Assembly (NCBI GenBank): GCA_029224185.1
Contig: CM055197.1
Location: 24,922,562-24,986,561, forward strand
Direction: 5' to 3'
Origin: Karalla daura
Lineage: Eukaryota > Chordata > Actinopteri > Chaetodontiformes > Leiognathidae
Length of the DNA: 64,000 nt
In this document: positions 23,808 through 37,262 of the stretch, in pieces
Position numbering within the stretch: position 1 is the stretch's first letter
How the letters are laid out: each line of letters begins with the position of its first letter
The notes under the pieces: model-generated
The model's database searches: none
Told to the model about the DNA's origin: nothing
The model's input: only the letters and a program-made list of their open reading frames with translations
Position numbers and translations under genes: made by a program

Positions 23808-26329
23808 TTGGGCTGTTTGCCGCCTCCGGGGTGGCCCACGCTCACTGGAAAAAGCAATCCCGAGGCCGGGTGGGGTCCAGGAGCTGAGATATTAACCCTC
23901 GCCGAAAGTGAAAAAAACGACCACCCCGGACCTGTCGTTTTGGCCGGGATCCCGACCCCGAGCGAGCGAGCCCAAACCCACGATTTGGGGTGTGTGCCGC
24001 CTCCGGGGTGGCCCACGCTCACTGGAAAGAGCAATCCCGAGGCCGGGTGGGGTCCAGGAGCTGGGATATTAACCCTCGCCGAAAGTGAAAAAAACGACCA
24101 CCCCGGACCTGTCGTTTTGGCCGGGATCCCGACCCCGAGCGAGCGAGCCCAAACCCACGATTTGGGGTGTGTGCCGCCTCCGGGGTGGCCCACGCTCACT
24201 GGAAAAAGCAATCCCGAGGCCGGGTGCGGTCCAGGAGCTGGGATATTAACCCTCGCCGAAAGTGAAAAAAACGACCACCCCGGACCTGTCGTTTTGGCCG
24301 GGATCCCGACCCCGAGCGAGTGAGCCCAAACCCACGATTTGGGCTGTTTGCCGCCTCCGGGGTGGCCCACGCTCACTGGAAAAAGCAATCCCGAGGCCGG
24401 GTGGGGTCCAGGAGCTGAGATATTAACCCTCGCCGAAAGTGAAAAAAACGACCACCCCGGACCTGTCGCTTTGGCCGGGATCCCGACCCCGAGCGAGCGA
24501 GTCCAAACCCACGATTTGGGGTGTGAGCCGCCTCCGGGGTGGCCCACGCTCACTGGAAAGAGCAATCCCGATGCCGGGTGAGGTGCCAGAGCTGAGATAT
24601 TAAAACTCGCCGAAAGTGGAAAAAACGACCACCCCGGACCTGTCGTTTTGGCCGGGATCCCGACCCCGAGCGAGTGAGCACAAACCCACGATTTGGGCTG
24701 TTTGCCGCCTCCGGGGTGGCCCACGCTCACTGGAAAAAGCAATCCCGAGGCCGGGTGGGGTCCAGGAGCTGAGATATTAACCCTCGCCGAAAGTGAAAAA
24801 AACGACCACCCCGGACCTGTCGTTTTGGCCGGGATCCCGACTCCGAGCGAGCGAGCCCAAACCCACGATTTGGGGTGTGTGCCGCCTCCGGGGTGGCCCA
24901 CGCTCACTGGAAAGAGCAATCCCGAGGCCGGGTGGGGTCCAGGAGCTGGGATATTAACCCTCGCCGAAAGTGAAAAAAACGACCACCCCGGACCTGTCGT
25001 TTTGGCCGGGATCCCGACCCCGAGCGAGCGAGCCCAAACCCACGATTTGGGGTGTGTGCCGCCTCCGGGGTGGCCCACGCTCACTGGAAAAAGCAATCCC
25101 GAGGCCGGGTGCGGTCCAGGAGCTGGGATATTAACCCTCGCCGAAAGTGAAAAAAACGACCACCCCGGACCTGTCGTTTTGGCCGGGATCCCGACCCCGA
25201 GCGAGTGAGCCCAAACCCACGATTTGGGCTGTTTGCCGCCTCCGGGGTGGCCCACGCTCACTGGAAAAAGCAATCCCGAGGCCGGGTGGGGTCCAGGAGC
25301 TGAGATATTAACCCTCGCCGAAAGTGAAAAAAACGACCACCCCGGACCTGTCGCTTTGGCCGGGATCCCGACCCCGAGCGAGCGAGTCCAAACCCACGAT
25401 TTGGGGTGTGAGCCGCCTCCGGGGTGGCCCACGCTCACTGGAAAGAGCAATCCCGATGCCGGGTGAGGTGCCAGAGCTGAGATATTAAAACTCGCCGAAA
25501 GTGGAAAAAACGACCACCCCGGACCTGTCGTTTTGGCCGGGATCCCGACCCCGAGCGAGTGAGCACAAACCCACGATTTGGGCTGTTTGCCGCCTCCGGG
25601 GTGGCCCACGCTCACTGGAAAAAGCAATCCCGAGGCCGGGTGGGGTCCAGGAGCTGAGATATTAACCCTCGCCGAAAGTGAAAAAAACGACCACCCCGGA
25701 CCTGTCGTTTTGGCCGGGATCCCGACTCCGAGCGAGCGAGCCCAAACCCACGATTTGGGGTGTGTGCCGCCTCCGGGGTGGCCCACGCTCACTGGAAAGA
25801 GCAATCCCGAGGCCGGGTGGGGTCCAGGAGCTGGGATATTAACCCTCGCCGAAAGTGAAAAAAACGACCACCCCGGACCTGTCGTTTTGGCCGGGATCCC
25901 GACCCCGAGCGAGCGAGCCCAAACCCACGATTTGGGGTGTGTGCCGCCTCCGGGGTGGCCCACGCTCACTGGAAAAAGCAATCCCGAGGCCGGGTGCGGT
26001 CCAGGAGCTGGGATATTAACCCTCGCCGAAAGTGAAAAAAACGACCACCCCGGACCTGTCGTTTTGGCCGGGATCCCGACCCCGAGCGAGTGAGCCCAAA
26101 CCCACGATTTGGGCTGTTTGCCGCCTCCGGGGTGGCCCACGCTCACTGGAAAAAGCAATCCCGAGGCCGGGTGGGGTCCAGGAGCTGAGATATTAACCCT
26201 CGCCGAAAGTGAAAAAAACGACCACCCCGGACCTGTCGCTTTGGCCGGGATCCCGACCCCGAGCGAGCGAGTCCAAACCCACGATTTGGGGTGTGAGCCG
26301 CCTCCGGGGTGGCCCACGCTCACTGGAAA
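23808..26329. repeat. 885-bp five-monomer HOR, three copies
   Basis: Copies start at about 23808, 24693 and 25578. The second and third begin after GTGAGCACAAA and contain CCGACTCCG; the first begins after GTGAGCCCAAA and has CCGACCCCG. The last copy lacks the GATGCCGGG monomer and leads into the 178-bp variant starting at 26735. Confidence 0.85.
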
Positions 26330-29300
26330 AAGCAATCCCGAGGCCGGGTGGGGTCCAGGAGCTGAGATATTAAAATTCGCCGAAAGTGAAAAAAACGACC
26401 ACCCCGGACCTGTCGTTTTGGCCGGGATCCCGACCCTGAGCGAGCGAGTCCAAACCCACGATTTGGGGTGTGTGCCGCCTCCGGGGTGGCCCACACTCAC
26501 TGGAAAGAGCAATCCCGAGGCCGGGTGGGGTCCAGGAGCTGAGATATTAACCCTCGCCGAAAGTGAAAAAAACGACCACCCCGGACCTGTCGTTTTGGCC
26601 GGGATCCCGACCCCGAGCGAGCGAGTCCAAACCCACGATTTGGGGTGTGTGCCGCCTCCGGGGTGGCCCACGCTCACTGGAAAGAGCAATCCCGATGCCG
26701 GGTGAGGTGCCAGAGCTGAAATCTGAACCCTCGCCGAAAGTGAAAAAAAACGACCACCCCGGACCTGTCGTTTTGGCCGGGATCCCGACCCCGAGCGAGC
26801 GAGCCCAAACCCACGATTTGGGGTGTGAGCCGCCTCCGGGGTGGCCCACGCTCACTGGAAAGAGCAATCCCGATGCCGGGTGAGGTGCCAGAGCTGAGAT
26901 ATTAAAACTCGCCGAAAGTGAAAAAAACGACCACCCCGGACCTGTCGTTTTGGCCGGGATCCCGACCCCGAGCGAGTGAGCCCAAACCCACGATTTGGGC
27001 TGTTTGCCGCCTCCGGGGTGGCCCACGCTCACTGGAAAAAGCAATCCCGAGGCCGGGTGCGGTCCAGGAGCTGGGATATTAACCCTCGCCGAAAGTGAAA
27101 AAAACGACCACCCCGGACCTGTCGTTTTGGCCGGGATCCCGACCCCGAGCGAGTGAGCCCAAACCCACGATTTGGGCTGTTTGCCGCCTCCGGGGTGGCC
27201 CACGCTCACTGGAAAAAGCAATCCCGAGGCCAGGTGGGGTCCAGGAGCTGAGATATTAACCCTCGCCGAAAGTGAAAAAAACGACCACCCCGGACCTGTC
27301 GTTTTGGCCGGGATCCCGACCCCGAGCGAGCGAGTCCAAACCCACGATTTGGGGTGTGAGCCGCCTCCGGGGTGGCCCACGCTCACTGGAAAAAGCAATC
27401 CCGAGGCCGGGTGGGGTCCAGGAGCTGAGATATTAAAATTCGCCGAAAGTGAAAAAAACGACCACCCCGGACCTGTCGTTTTGGCCGGGATCCCGACCCT
27501 GAGCGAGCGAGTCCAAACCCACGATTTGGGGTGTGTGCCGCCTCCGGGGTGGCCCACGCTCACTGGAAAGAGCAATCCCGAGGCCGGGTGGGGTCCAGGA
27601 GCTGAGATATTAACCCTCGCCGAAAGTGAAAAAAACGACCACCCCGGACCTGTCGTTTTGGCCGGGATCCCGACCCCGAGCGAGCGAGTCCAAACCCACG
27701 ATTTGGGGTGTGAGCCGCCTCCGGGGTGGCCCACGCTCACTGGAAAGAGCAATCCCGAGGCCGGGTGAGGTTTCAGAGCTGAGATATTAAAACTCGCCGA
27801 AAGTGAAAAAAACGACCACCCCGGACCTGTCGTTTTGGCCGGGATCCCGACCCCGAGCGAGCGAGCCCAAACCCACGATTTGGGGTGTGAGCCGCCTCCG
27901 GGGTGGCCCACGCTCACTGGAAAGAGCAATCCCGATGCCGGGTGAGGTGCCAGAGCTGAGATATTAAAACTCGCCGAAAGTGAAAAAAACGACCACCCCG
28001 GACCTGTCGTTTTGGCCGGGATCCCGACCCCGAGCGAGTGAGCCCAAACCCACGATTTGGGCTGTTTGCCGCCTCCGGGGTGGCCCACGCTCACTGGAAA
28101 AAGCAATCCCGAGGCCGGGTGGGGTCCAGGAGCTGAGATAATAACCCTCGCCGAAAGTGAAAAAAACGACCACCCCGGACCTGTCGTTTTGCCCGGGATC
28201 CCGACCCTGAGCGAGCGAGTCCAAACCCACGATTTGGGGTGTGTGCCGCCTCCGGGGTGGCCCACGCTCACTGGAAAGAGCAATCCCGATGCCGGGTGAG
28301 GTGCCAGAGCTGAGATATTAAAACTCGCCGAAAGTGAAAAAAACGACCACCCCGGACCTGTCGTTTTGGCCGGGATCCCGACCCCGAGCGAGTGAGCCCA
28401 AACCCACGATTTGGGCTGTTTGCCGCCTCCGGGGTGGCCCACGCTCACTGGAAAAAGCAATCCCGAGGCCGGGTGCGGTCCAGGAGCTGGGATATTAACC
28501 CTCGCCGAAAGTGAAAAAAACGACCACCCCGGACCTGTCGTTTTGGCCGGGATCCCGACCCTGAGCGAGCGAGTCCAAACCCACGATTTGGGGTGTGTGC
28601 CGCCTCCGGGGTGGCCCACGCTCACTGGAAAGAGCAATCCCGATGCCGGGTGAGGTGCCAGAGCTGAGATATTAAAACTCGCCGAAAGTGGAAAAAACGA
28701 CCACCCCGGACCTGTCGTTTTGGCCGGGATCCCGACCCCGAGCGAGTGAGCCCAAACCCACGATTTGGGCTTTTTGCCGCCTCCGGGGTGGCCCACGCTC
28801 ACTGGAAAAAGCAATCCCGAGGCCGGGTGGGGTCCAGGAGCTGAGATATTAACCCTCGCCGAAAGTGAAAAAAACGACCACCCCGGACCTGTCGCTTTGG
28901 CCGGGATCCCGACCCCGAGCGAGCGAGCCCAAACCCACGATTTGGGCTGTTTGCCGCCTCCGGGGTGGCCCACGCTCACTGGAAAAAGCAATCCCGAGGC
29001 CAGGTGGGGTCCAGGAGCTGAGATATTAACCCTCGCCGAAAGTGAAAAAAACGACCACCCCGGACCTGTCGTTTTGGCCGGGATCCCGACCCCGAGCGAG
29101 CGAGTCCAAACCCACGATTTGGGGTGTGAGCCGCCTCCGGGGTGGCCCACGCTCACTGGAAAGAGCAATCCCGAGGCCGGGTGGGGTCCAGGAGCTGAGA
29201 TATTAACCCTCGCCGAAAGTGAAAAAAACGACCACCCCGGACCTGTCGTTTTGGCCGGGATCCCGACCCCGAGCGAGCGAGCCCAAACCCACGATTTGGG

Positions 29301-32300
29301 GTGTGTGCCGCCTCCGGGGTGGCCCACGCTCACTGGAAAGAGCAATCCCGAGGCCGGGTGAGGTTTCAGAGCTGAGATATTAAAACTCGCCGAAAGTGAA
29401 AAAAACGACCACCCCGGACCTGTCGTTTTGGCCGGGATCCCGACCCCGAGCGAGCGAGCCCAAACCCACGATTTGGGGTGTGAGCCGCCTCCGGGGTGGC
29501 CCACGCTCACTGGAAAGAGCAATCCCGATGCCGGGTGAGGTGCCAGAGCTGAGATATTAAAACTCGCCGAAAGTGGAAAAAACGACCACCCCGGACCTGT
29601 CGTTTTGGCCGGGATCCCGACCCCGAGCGAGTGAGCCCAAACCCACGATTTGGGCTGTTTGCCGCCTCCGGGGTGGCCCACGCTCACTGGAAAAAGCAAT
29701 CCCGAGGCCGGGTGGGGTCCAGGAGCTGAGATATTAACCCTCGCCGAAAGTGAAAAAAACGACCACCCCGGACCTGTCGTTTTGGCCGGGATCCCGACCC
29801 CGAGCGAGCGAGCCCAAACCCACGATTTGGGGTGTGTGCCGCCTCCGGGGTGGCCCACGCTCACTGGAAAGAGCAATCCCGAGGCCGGGTGGGGTCCAGG
29901 AGCTGGGATATTAACCCTCGCCGAAAGTGAAAAAAACGACCACCCCGGACCTGTCGTTTTGGCCGGGATCCCGACCCCGAGCGAGCGAGCCCAAACCCAC
30001 GATTTGGGGTGTGTGCCGCCTCCGGGGTGGCCCACGCTCACTGGAAAAAGCAATCCCGAGGCCGGGTGCGGTCCAGGAGCTGGGATATTAACCCTCGCCG
30101 AAAGTGAAAAAAACGACCACCCCGGACCTGTCGTTTTGGCCGGGATCCCGACCCCGAGCGAGTGAGCCCAAACCCACGATTTGGGCTGTTTGCCGCCTCC
30201 GGGGTGGCCCACGCTCACTGGAAAAAGCAATCCCGAGGCCGGGTGGGGTCCAGGAGCTGAGATATTAACCCTCGCCGAAAGTGAAAAAAACGACCACCCC
30301 GGACCTGTCGCTTTGGCCGGGATCCCGACCCCGAGCGAGCGAGTCCAAACCCACGATTTGGGGTGTGAGCCGCCTCCGGGGTGGCCCACGCTCACTGGAA
30401 AGAGCAATCCCGATGCCGGGTGAGGTGCCAGAGCTGAGATATTAAAACTCGCCGAAAGTGGAAAAAACGACCACCCCGGACCTGTCGTTTTGGCCGGGAT
30501 CCCGACCCCGAGCGAGTGAGCACAAACCCACGATTTGGGCTGTTTGCCGCCTCCGGGGTGGCCCACGCTCACTGGAAAAAGCAATCCCGAGGCCGGGTGG
30601 GGTCCAGGAGCTGAGATATTAACCCTCGCCGAAAGTGAAAAAAACGACCACCCCGGACCTGTCGTTTTGGCCGGGATCCCGACTCCGAGCGAGCGAGCCC
30701 AAACCCACGATTTGGGGTGTGTGCCGCCTCCGGGGTGGCCCACGCTCACTGGAAAGAGCAATCCCGAGGCCGGGTGGGGTCCAGGAGCTGGGATATTAAC
30801 CCTCGCCGAAAGTGAAAAAAACGACCACCCCGGACCTGTCGTTTTGGCCGGGATCCCGACCCCGAGCGAGCGAGCCCAAACCCACGATTTGGGGTGTGTG
30901 CCGCCTCCGGGGTGGCCCACGCTCACTGGAAAAAGCAATCCCGAGGCCGGGTGCGGTCCAGGAGCTGGGATATTAACCCTCGCCGAAAGTGAAAAAAACG
31001 ACCACCCCGGACCTGTCGTTTTGGCCGGGATCCCGACCCCGAGCGAGTGAGCCCAAACCCACGATTTGGGCTGTTTGCCGCCTCCGGGGTGGCCCACGCT
31101 CACTGGAAAAAGCAATCCCGAGGCCGGGTGGGGTCCAGGAGCTGAGATATTAACCCTCGCCGAAAGTGAAAAAAACGACCACCCCGGACCTGTCGCTTTG
31201 GCCGGGATCCCGACCCCGAGCGAGCGAGTCCAAACCCACGATTTGGGGTGTGAGCCGCCTCCGGGGTGGCCCACGCTCACTGGAAAGAGCAATCCCGATG
31301 CCGGGTGAGGTGCCAGAGCTGAGATATTAAAACTCGCCGAAAGTGGAAAAAACGACCACCCCGGACCTGTCGTTTTGGCCGGGATCCCGACCCCGAGCGA
31401 GTGAGCACAAACCCACGATTTGGGCTGTTTGCCGCCTCCGGGGTGGCCCACGCTCACTGGAAAAAGCAATCCCGAGGCCGGGTGGGGTCCAGGAGCTGAG
31501 ATATTAACCCTCGCCGAAAGTGAAAAAAACGACCACCCCGGACCTGTCGTTTTGGCCGGGATCCCGACTCCGAGCGAGCGAGCCCAAACCCACGATTTGG
31601 GGTGTGTGCCGCCTCCGGGGTGGCCCACGCTCACTGGAAAGAGCAATCCCGAGGCCGGGTGGGGTCCAGGAGCTGGGATATTAACCCTCGCCGAAAGTGA
31701 AAAAAACGACCACCCCGGACCTGTCGTTTTGGCCGGGATCCCGACCCCGAGCGAGCGAGCCCAAACCCACGATTTGGGGTGTGTGCCGCCTCCGGGGTGG
31801 CCCACGCTCACTGGAAAAAGCAATCCCGAGGCCGGGTGCGGTCCAGGAGCTGGGATATTAACCCTCGCCGAAAGTGAAAAAAACGACCACCCCGGACCTG
31901 TCGTTTTGGCCGGGATCCCGACCCCGAGCGAGTGAGCCCAAACCCACGATTTGGGCTGTTTGCCGCCTCCGGGGTGGCCCACGCTCACTGGAAAAAGCAA
32001 TCCCGAGGCCGGGTGGGGTCCAGGAGCTGAGATATTAACCCTCGCCGAAAGTGAAAAAAACGACCACCCCGGACCTGTCGCTTTGGCCGGGATCCCGACC
32101 CCGAGCGAGCGAGTCCAAACCCACGATTTGGGGTGTGAGCCGCCTCCGGGGTGGCCCACGCTCACTGGAAAAAGCAATCCCGAGGCCGGGTGGGGTCCAG
32201 GAGCTGAGATATTAAAATTCGCCGAAAGTGAAAAAAACGACCACCCCGGACCTGTCGTTTTGGCCGGGATCCCGACCCTGAGCGAGCGAGTCCAAACCCA

Positions 32301-33073
32301 CGATTTGGGGTGTGTGCCGCCTCCGGGGTGGCCCACACTCACTGGAAAGAGCAATCCCGAGGCCGGGTGGGGTCCAGGAGCTGAGATATTAACCCTCGCC
32401 GAAAGTGAAAAAAACGACCACCCCGGACCTGTCGTTTTGGCCGGGATCCCGACCCCGAGCGAGCGAGTCCAAACCCACGATTTGGGGTGTGTGCCGCCTC
32501 CGGGGTGGCCCACGCTCACTGGAAAGAGCAATCCCGATGCCGGGTGAGGTGCCAGAGCTGAAATCTGAACCCTCGCCGAAAGTGAAAAAAAACGACCACC
32601 CCGGACCTGTCGTTTTGGCCGGGATCCCGACCCCGAGCGAGCGAGCCCAAACCCACGATTTGGGGTGTGAGCCGCCTCCGGGGTGGCCCACGCTCACTGG
32701 AAAGAGCAATCCCGATGCCGGGTGAGGTGCCAGAGCTGAGATATTAAAACTCGCCGAAAGTGAAAAAAACGACCACCCCGGACCTGTCGTTTTGGCCGGG
32801 ATCCCGACCCCGAGCGAGTGAGCCCAAACCCACGATTTGGGCTGTTTGCCGCCTCCGGGGTGGCCCACGCTCACTGGAAAAAGCAATCCCGAGGCCGGGT
32901 GCGGTCCAGGAGCTGGGATATTAACCCTCGCCGAAAGTGAAAAAAACGACCACCCCGGACCTGTCGTTTTGGCCGGGATCCCGACCCCGAGCGAGTGAGC
33001 CCAAACCCACGATTTGGGCTGTTTGCCGCCTCCGGGGTGGCCCACGCTCACTGGAAAAAGCAATCCCGAGGCC
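25057..33073. repeat. 7.8-kb tandem duplication, offset 7790/7613 bp, copy 1
   Basis: Matches 32847-40686. The offset is 7790 bp (44 monomers plus two extra A) up to about 29.4 kb and 7613 bp after it, because copy 2 lacks one monomer. Shared rare markers are GAGATAATAACCC (about 28136 and 35926), TGTCGTTTTGCCCGGG (about 28183 and 35973) and GGGCTTTTTGCC (about 28767 and 36557). Copy 1 and copy 2 overlap by 227 bp, as expected when the exchange point lies in shared sequence. The 178-bp variants start at 26735 and 32577. Confidence 0.85.
29650..32171. repeat. 885-bp five-monomer HOR, three copies
   Basis: Copies start at about 29650, 30535 and 31420, with the same internal differences as the 23808 block (the first begins after GTGAGCCCAAA, the next two after GTGAGCACAAA). 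Confidence 0.85.
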
Positions 33074-34119
33074 GGGTGGGGTCCAGGAGCTGAGATATTA
33101 ACCCTCGCCGAAAGTGAAAAAAACGACCACCCCGGACCTGTCGCTTTGGCCGGGATCCCGACCCCGAGCGAGCGAGTCCAAACCCACGATTTGGGGTGTG
33201 AGCCGCCTCCGGGGTGGCCCACGCTCACTGGAAAGAGCAATCCCGATGCCGGGTGAGGTGCCAGAGCTGAGATATTAAAACTCGCCGAAAGTGGAAAAAA
33301 CGACCACCCCGGACCTGTCGTTTTGGCCGGGATCCCGACCCCGAGCGAGTGAGCACAAACCCACGATTTGGGCTGTTTGCCGCCTCCGGGGTGGCCCACG
33401 CTCACTGGAAAAAGCAATCCCGAGGCCGGGTGGGGTCCAGGAGCTGAGATATTAACCCTCGCCGAAAGTGAAAAAAACGACCACCCCGGACCTGTCGTTT
33501 TGGCCGGGATCCCGACTCCGAGCGAGCGAGCCCAAACCCACGATTTGGGGTGTGTGCCGCCTCCGGGGTGGCCCACGCTCACTGGAAAGAGCAATCCCGA
33601 GGCCGGGTGGGGTCCAGGAGCTGGGATATTAACCCTCGCCGAAAGTGAAAAAAACGACCACCCCGGACCTGTCGTTTTGGCCGGGATCCCGACCCCGAGC
33701 GAGCGAGCCCAAACCCACGATTTGGGGTGTGTGCCGCCTCCGGGGTGGCCCACGCTCACTGGAAAAAGCAATCCCGAGGCCGGGTGCGGTCCAGGAGCTG
33801 GGATATTAACCCTCGCCGAAAGTGAAAAAAACGACCACCCCGGACCTGTCGTTTTGGCCGGGATCCCGACCCCGAGCGAGTGAGCCCAAACCCACGATTT
33901 GGGCTGTTTGCCGCCTCCGGGGTGGCCCACGCTCACTGGAAAAAGCAATCCCGAGGCCGGGTGGGGTCCAGGAGCTGAGATATTAACCCTCGCCGAAAGT
34001 GAAAAAAACGACCACCCCGGACCTGTCGCTTTGGCCGGGATCCCGACCCCGAGCGAGCGAGTCCAAACCCACGATTTGGGGTGTGAGCCGCCTCCGGGGT
34101 GGCCCACGCTCACTGGAAA
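33014..34119. repeat. 885-bp five-monomer HOR, two monomers plus one copy
   Basis: Two monomers equivalent to the end of the 885-bp unit start at about 33014, then a full copy starts at about 33368. This fragment sits at the joint between the two 7.8-kb copies and probably marks the exchange point. Confidence 0.7.
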
Positions 34120-37100
34120 AAGCAATCCCGAGGCCGGGTGGGGTCCAGGAGCTGAGATATTAAAATTCGCCGAAAGTGAAAAAAACGACCACCCCGGACC
34201 TGTCGTTTTGGCCGGGATCCCGACCCTGAGCGAGCGAGTCCAAACCCACGATTTGGGGTGTGTGCCGCCTCCGGGGTGGCCCACACTCACTGGAAAGAGC
34301 AATCCCGAGGCCGGGTGGGGTCCAGGAGCTGAGATATTAACCCTCGCCGAAAGTGAAAAAAACGACCACCCCGGACCTGTCGTTTTGGCCGGGATCCCGA
34401 CCCCGAGCGAGCGAGTCCAAACCCACGATTTGGGGTGTGTGCCGCCTCCGGGGTGGCCCACGCTCACTGGAAAGAGCAATCCCGATGCCGGGTGAGGTGC
34501 CAGAGCTGAAATCTGAACCCTCGCCGAAAGTGAAAAAAAACGACCACCCCGGACCTGTCGTTTTGGCCGGGATCCCGACCCCGAGCGAGCGAGCCCAAAC
34601 CCACGATTTGGGGTGTGAGCCGCCTCCGGGGTGGCCCACGCTCACTGGAAAGAGCAATCCCGATGCCGGGTGAGGTGCCAGAGCTGAGATATTAAAACTC
34701 GCCGAAAGTGAAAAAAACGACCACCCCGGACCTGTCGTTTTGGCCGGGATCCCGACCCCGAGCGAGTGAGCCCAAACCCACGATTTGGGCTGTTTGCCGC
34801 CTCCGGGGTGGCCCACGCTCACTGGAAAAAGCAATCCCGAGGCCGGGTGCGGTCCAGGAGCTGGGATATTAACCCTCGCCGAAAGTGAAAAAAACGACCA
34901 CCCCGGACCTGTCGTTTTGGCCGGGATCCCGACCCCGAGCGAGTGAGCCCAAACCCACGATTTGGGCTGTTTGCCGCCTCCGGGGTGGCCCACGCTCACT
35001 GGAAAAAGCAATCCCGAGGCCAGGTGGGGTCCAGGAGCTGAGATATTAACCCTCGCCGAAAGTGAAAAAAACGACCACCCCGGACCTGTCGTTTTGGCCG
35101 GGATCCCGACCCCGAGCGAGCGAGTCCAAACCCACGATTTGGGGTGTGAGCCGCCTCCGGGGTGGCCCACGCTCACTGGAAAAAGCAATCCCGAGGCCGG
35201 GTGGGGTCCAGGAGCTGAGATATTAAAATTCGCCGAAAGTGAAAAAAACGACCACCCCGGACCTGTCGTTTTGGCCGGGATCCCGACCCTGAGCGAGCGA
35301 GTCCAAACCCACGATTTGGGGTGTGTGCCGCCTCCGGGGTGGCCCACGCTCACTGGAAAGAGCAATCCCGAGGCCGGGTGGGGTCCAGGAGCTGAGATAT
35401 TAACCCTCGCCGAAAGTGAAAAAAACGACCACCCCGGACCTGTCGTTTTGGCCGGGATCCCGACCCCGAGCGAGCGAGTCCAAACCCACGATTTGGGGTG
35501 TGAGCCGCCTCCGGGGTGGCCCACGCTCACTGGAAAGAGCAATCCCGAGGCCGGGTGAGGTTTCAGAGCTGAGATATTAAAACTCGCCGAAAGTGAAAAA
35601 AACGACCACCCCGGACCTGTCGTTTTGGCCGGGATCCCGACCCCGAGCGAGCGAGCCCAAACCCACGATTTGGGGTGTGAGCCGCCTCCGGGGTGGCCCA
35701 CGCTCACTGGAAAGAGCAATCCCGATGCCGGGTGAGGTGCCAGAGCTGAGATATTAAAACTCGCCGAAAGTGAAAAAAACGACCACCCCGGACCTGTCGT
35801 TTTGGCCGGGATCCCGACCCCGAGCGAGTGAGCCCAAACCCACGATTTGGGCTGTTTGCCGCCTCCGGGGTGGCCCACGCTCACTGGAAAAAGCAATCCC
35901 GAGGCCGGGTGGGGTCCAGGAGCTGAGATAATAACCCTCGCCGAAAGTGAAAAAAACGACCACCCCGGACCTGTCGTTTTGCCCGGGATCCCGACCCTGA
36001 GCGAGCGAGTCCAAACCCACGATTTGGGGTGTGTGCCGCCTCCGGGGTGGCCCACGCTCACTGGAAAGAGCAATCCCGATGCCGGGTGAGGTGCCAGAGC
36101 TGAGATATTAAAACTCGCCGAAAGTGAAAAAAACGACCACCCCGGACCTGTCGTTTTGGCCGGGATCCCGACCCCGAGCGAGTGAGCCCAAACCCACGAT
36201 TTGGGCTGTTTGCCGCCTCCGGGGTGGCCCACGCTCACTGGAAAAAGCAATCCCGAGGCCGGGTGCGGTCCAGGAGCTGGGATATTAACCCTCGCCGAAA
36301 GTGAAAAAAACGACCACCCCGGACCTGTCGTTTTGGCCGGGATCCCGACCCTGAGCGAGCGAGTCCAAACCCACGATTTGGGGTGTGTGCCGCCTCCGGG
36401 GTGGCCCACGCTCACTGGAAAGAGCAATCCCGATGCCGGGTGAGGTGCCAGAGCTGAGATATTAAAACTCGCCGAAAGTGGAAAAAACGACCACCCCGGA
36501 CCTGTCGTTTTGGCCGGGATCCCGACCCCGAGCGAGTGAGCCCAAACCCACGATTTGGGCTTTTTGCCGCCTCCGGGGTGGCCCACGCTCACTGGAAAAA
36601 GCAATCCCGAGGCCGGGTGGGGTCCAGGAGCTGAGATATTAACCCTCGCCGAAAGTGAAAAAAACGACCACCCCGGACCTGTCGCTTTGGCCGGGATCCC
36701 GACCCCGAGCGAGCGAGCCCAAACCCACGATTTGGGCTGTTTGCCGCCTCCGGGGTGGCCCACGCTCACTGGAAAAAGCAATCCCGAGGCCAGGTGGGGT
36801 CCAGGAGCTGAGATATTAACCCTCGCCGAAAGTGAAAAAAACGACCACCCCGGACCTGTCGTTTTGGCCGGGATCCCGACCCCGAGCGAGCGAGTCCAAA
36901 CCCACGATTTGGGGTGTGAGCCGCCTCCGGGGTGGCCCACGCTCACTGGAAAGAGCAATCCCGAGGCCGGGTGGGGTCCAGGAGCTGAGATATTAACCCT
37001 CGCCGAAAGTGAAAAAAACGACCACCCCGGACCTGTCGTTTTGGCCGGGATCCCGACCCCGAGCGAGCGAGCCCAAACCCACGATTTGGGGTGTGTGCCG

Positions 37101-37262
37101 CCTCCGGGGTGGCCCACGCTCACTGGAAAGAGCAATCCCGAGGCCGGGTGAGGTTTCAGAGCTGAGATATTAAAACTCGCCGAAAGTGAAAAAAACGACC
37201 ACCCCGGACCTGTCGTTTTGGCCGGGATCCCGACCCCGAGCGAGCGAGCCCAAACCCACGAT

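Noticed and set aside
18227..26689. Minus-strand open frame of 2820 codons (and similar ones at 11500-18369, 26547-32531, 34337-40144, 40002-43685, 47794-51477)
   Set aside because: They are perfect iterations of a 59-residue unit that follows the DNA monomer. The frames end at 178-bp variants, and there is no unique start, signal or domain. Differences between monomers fall at shared diagnostic DNA sites.
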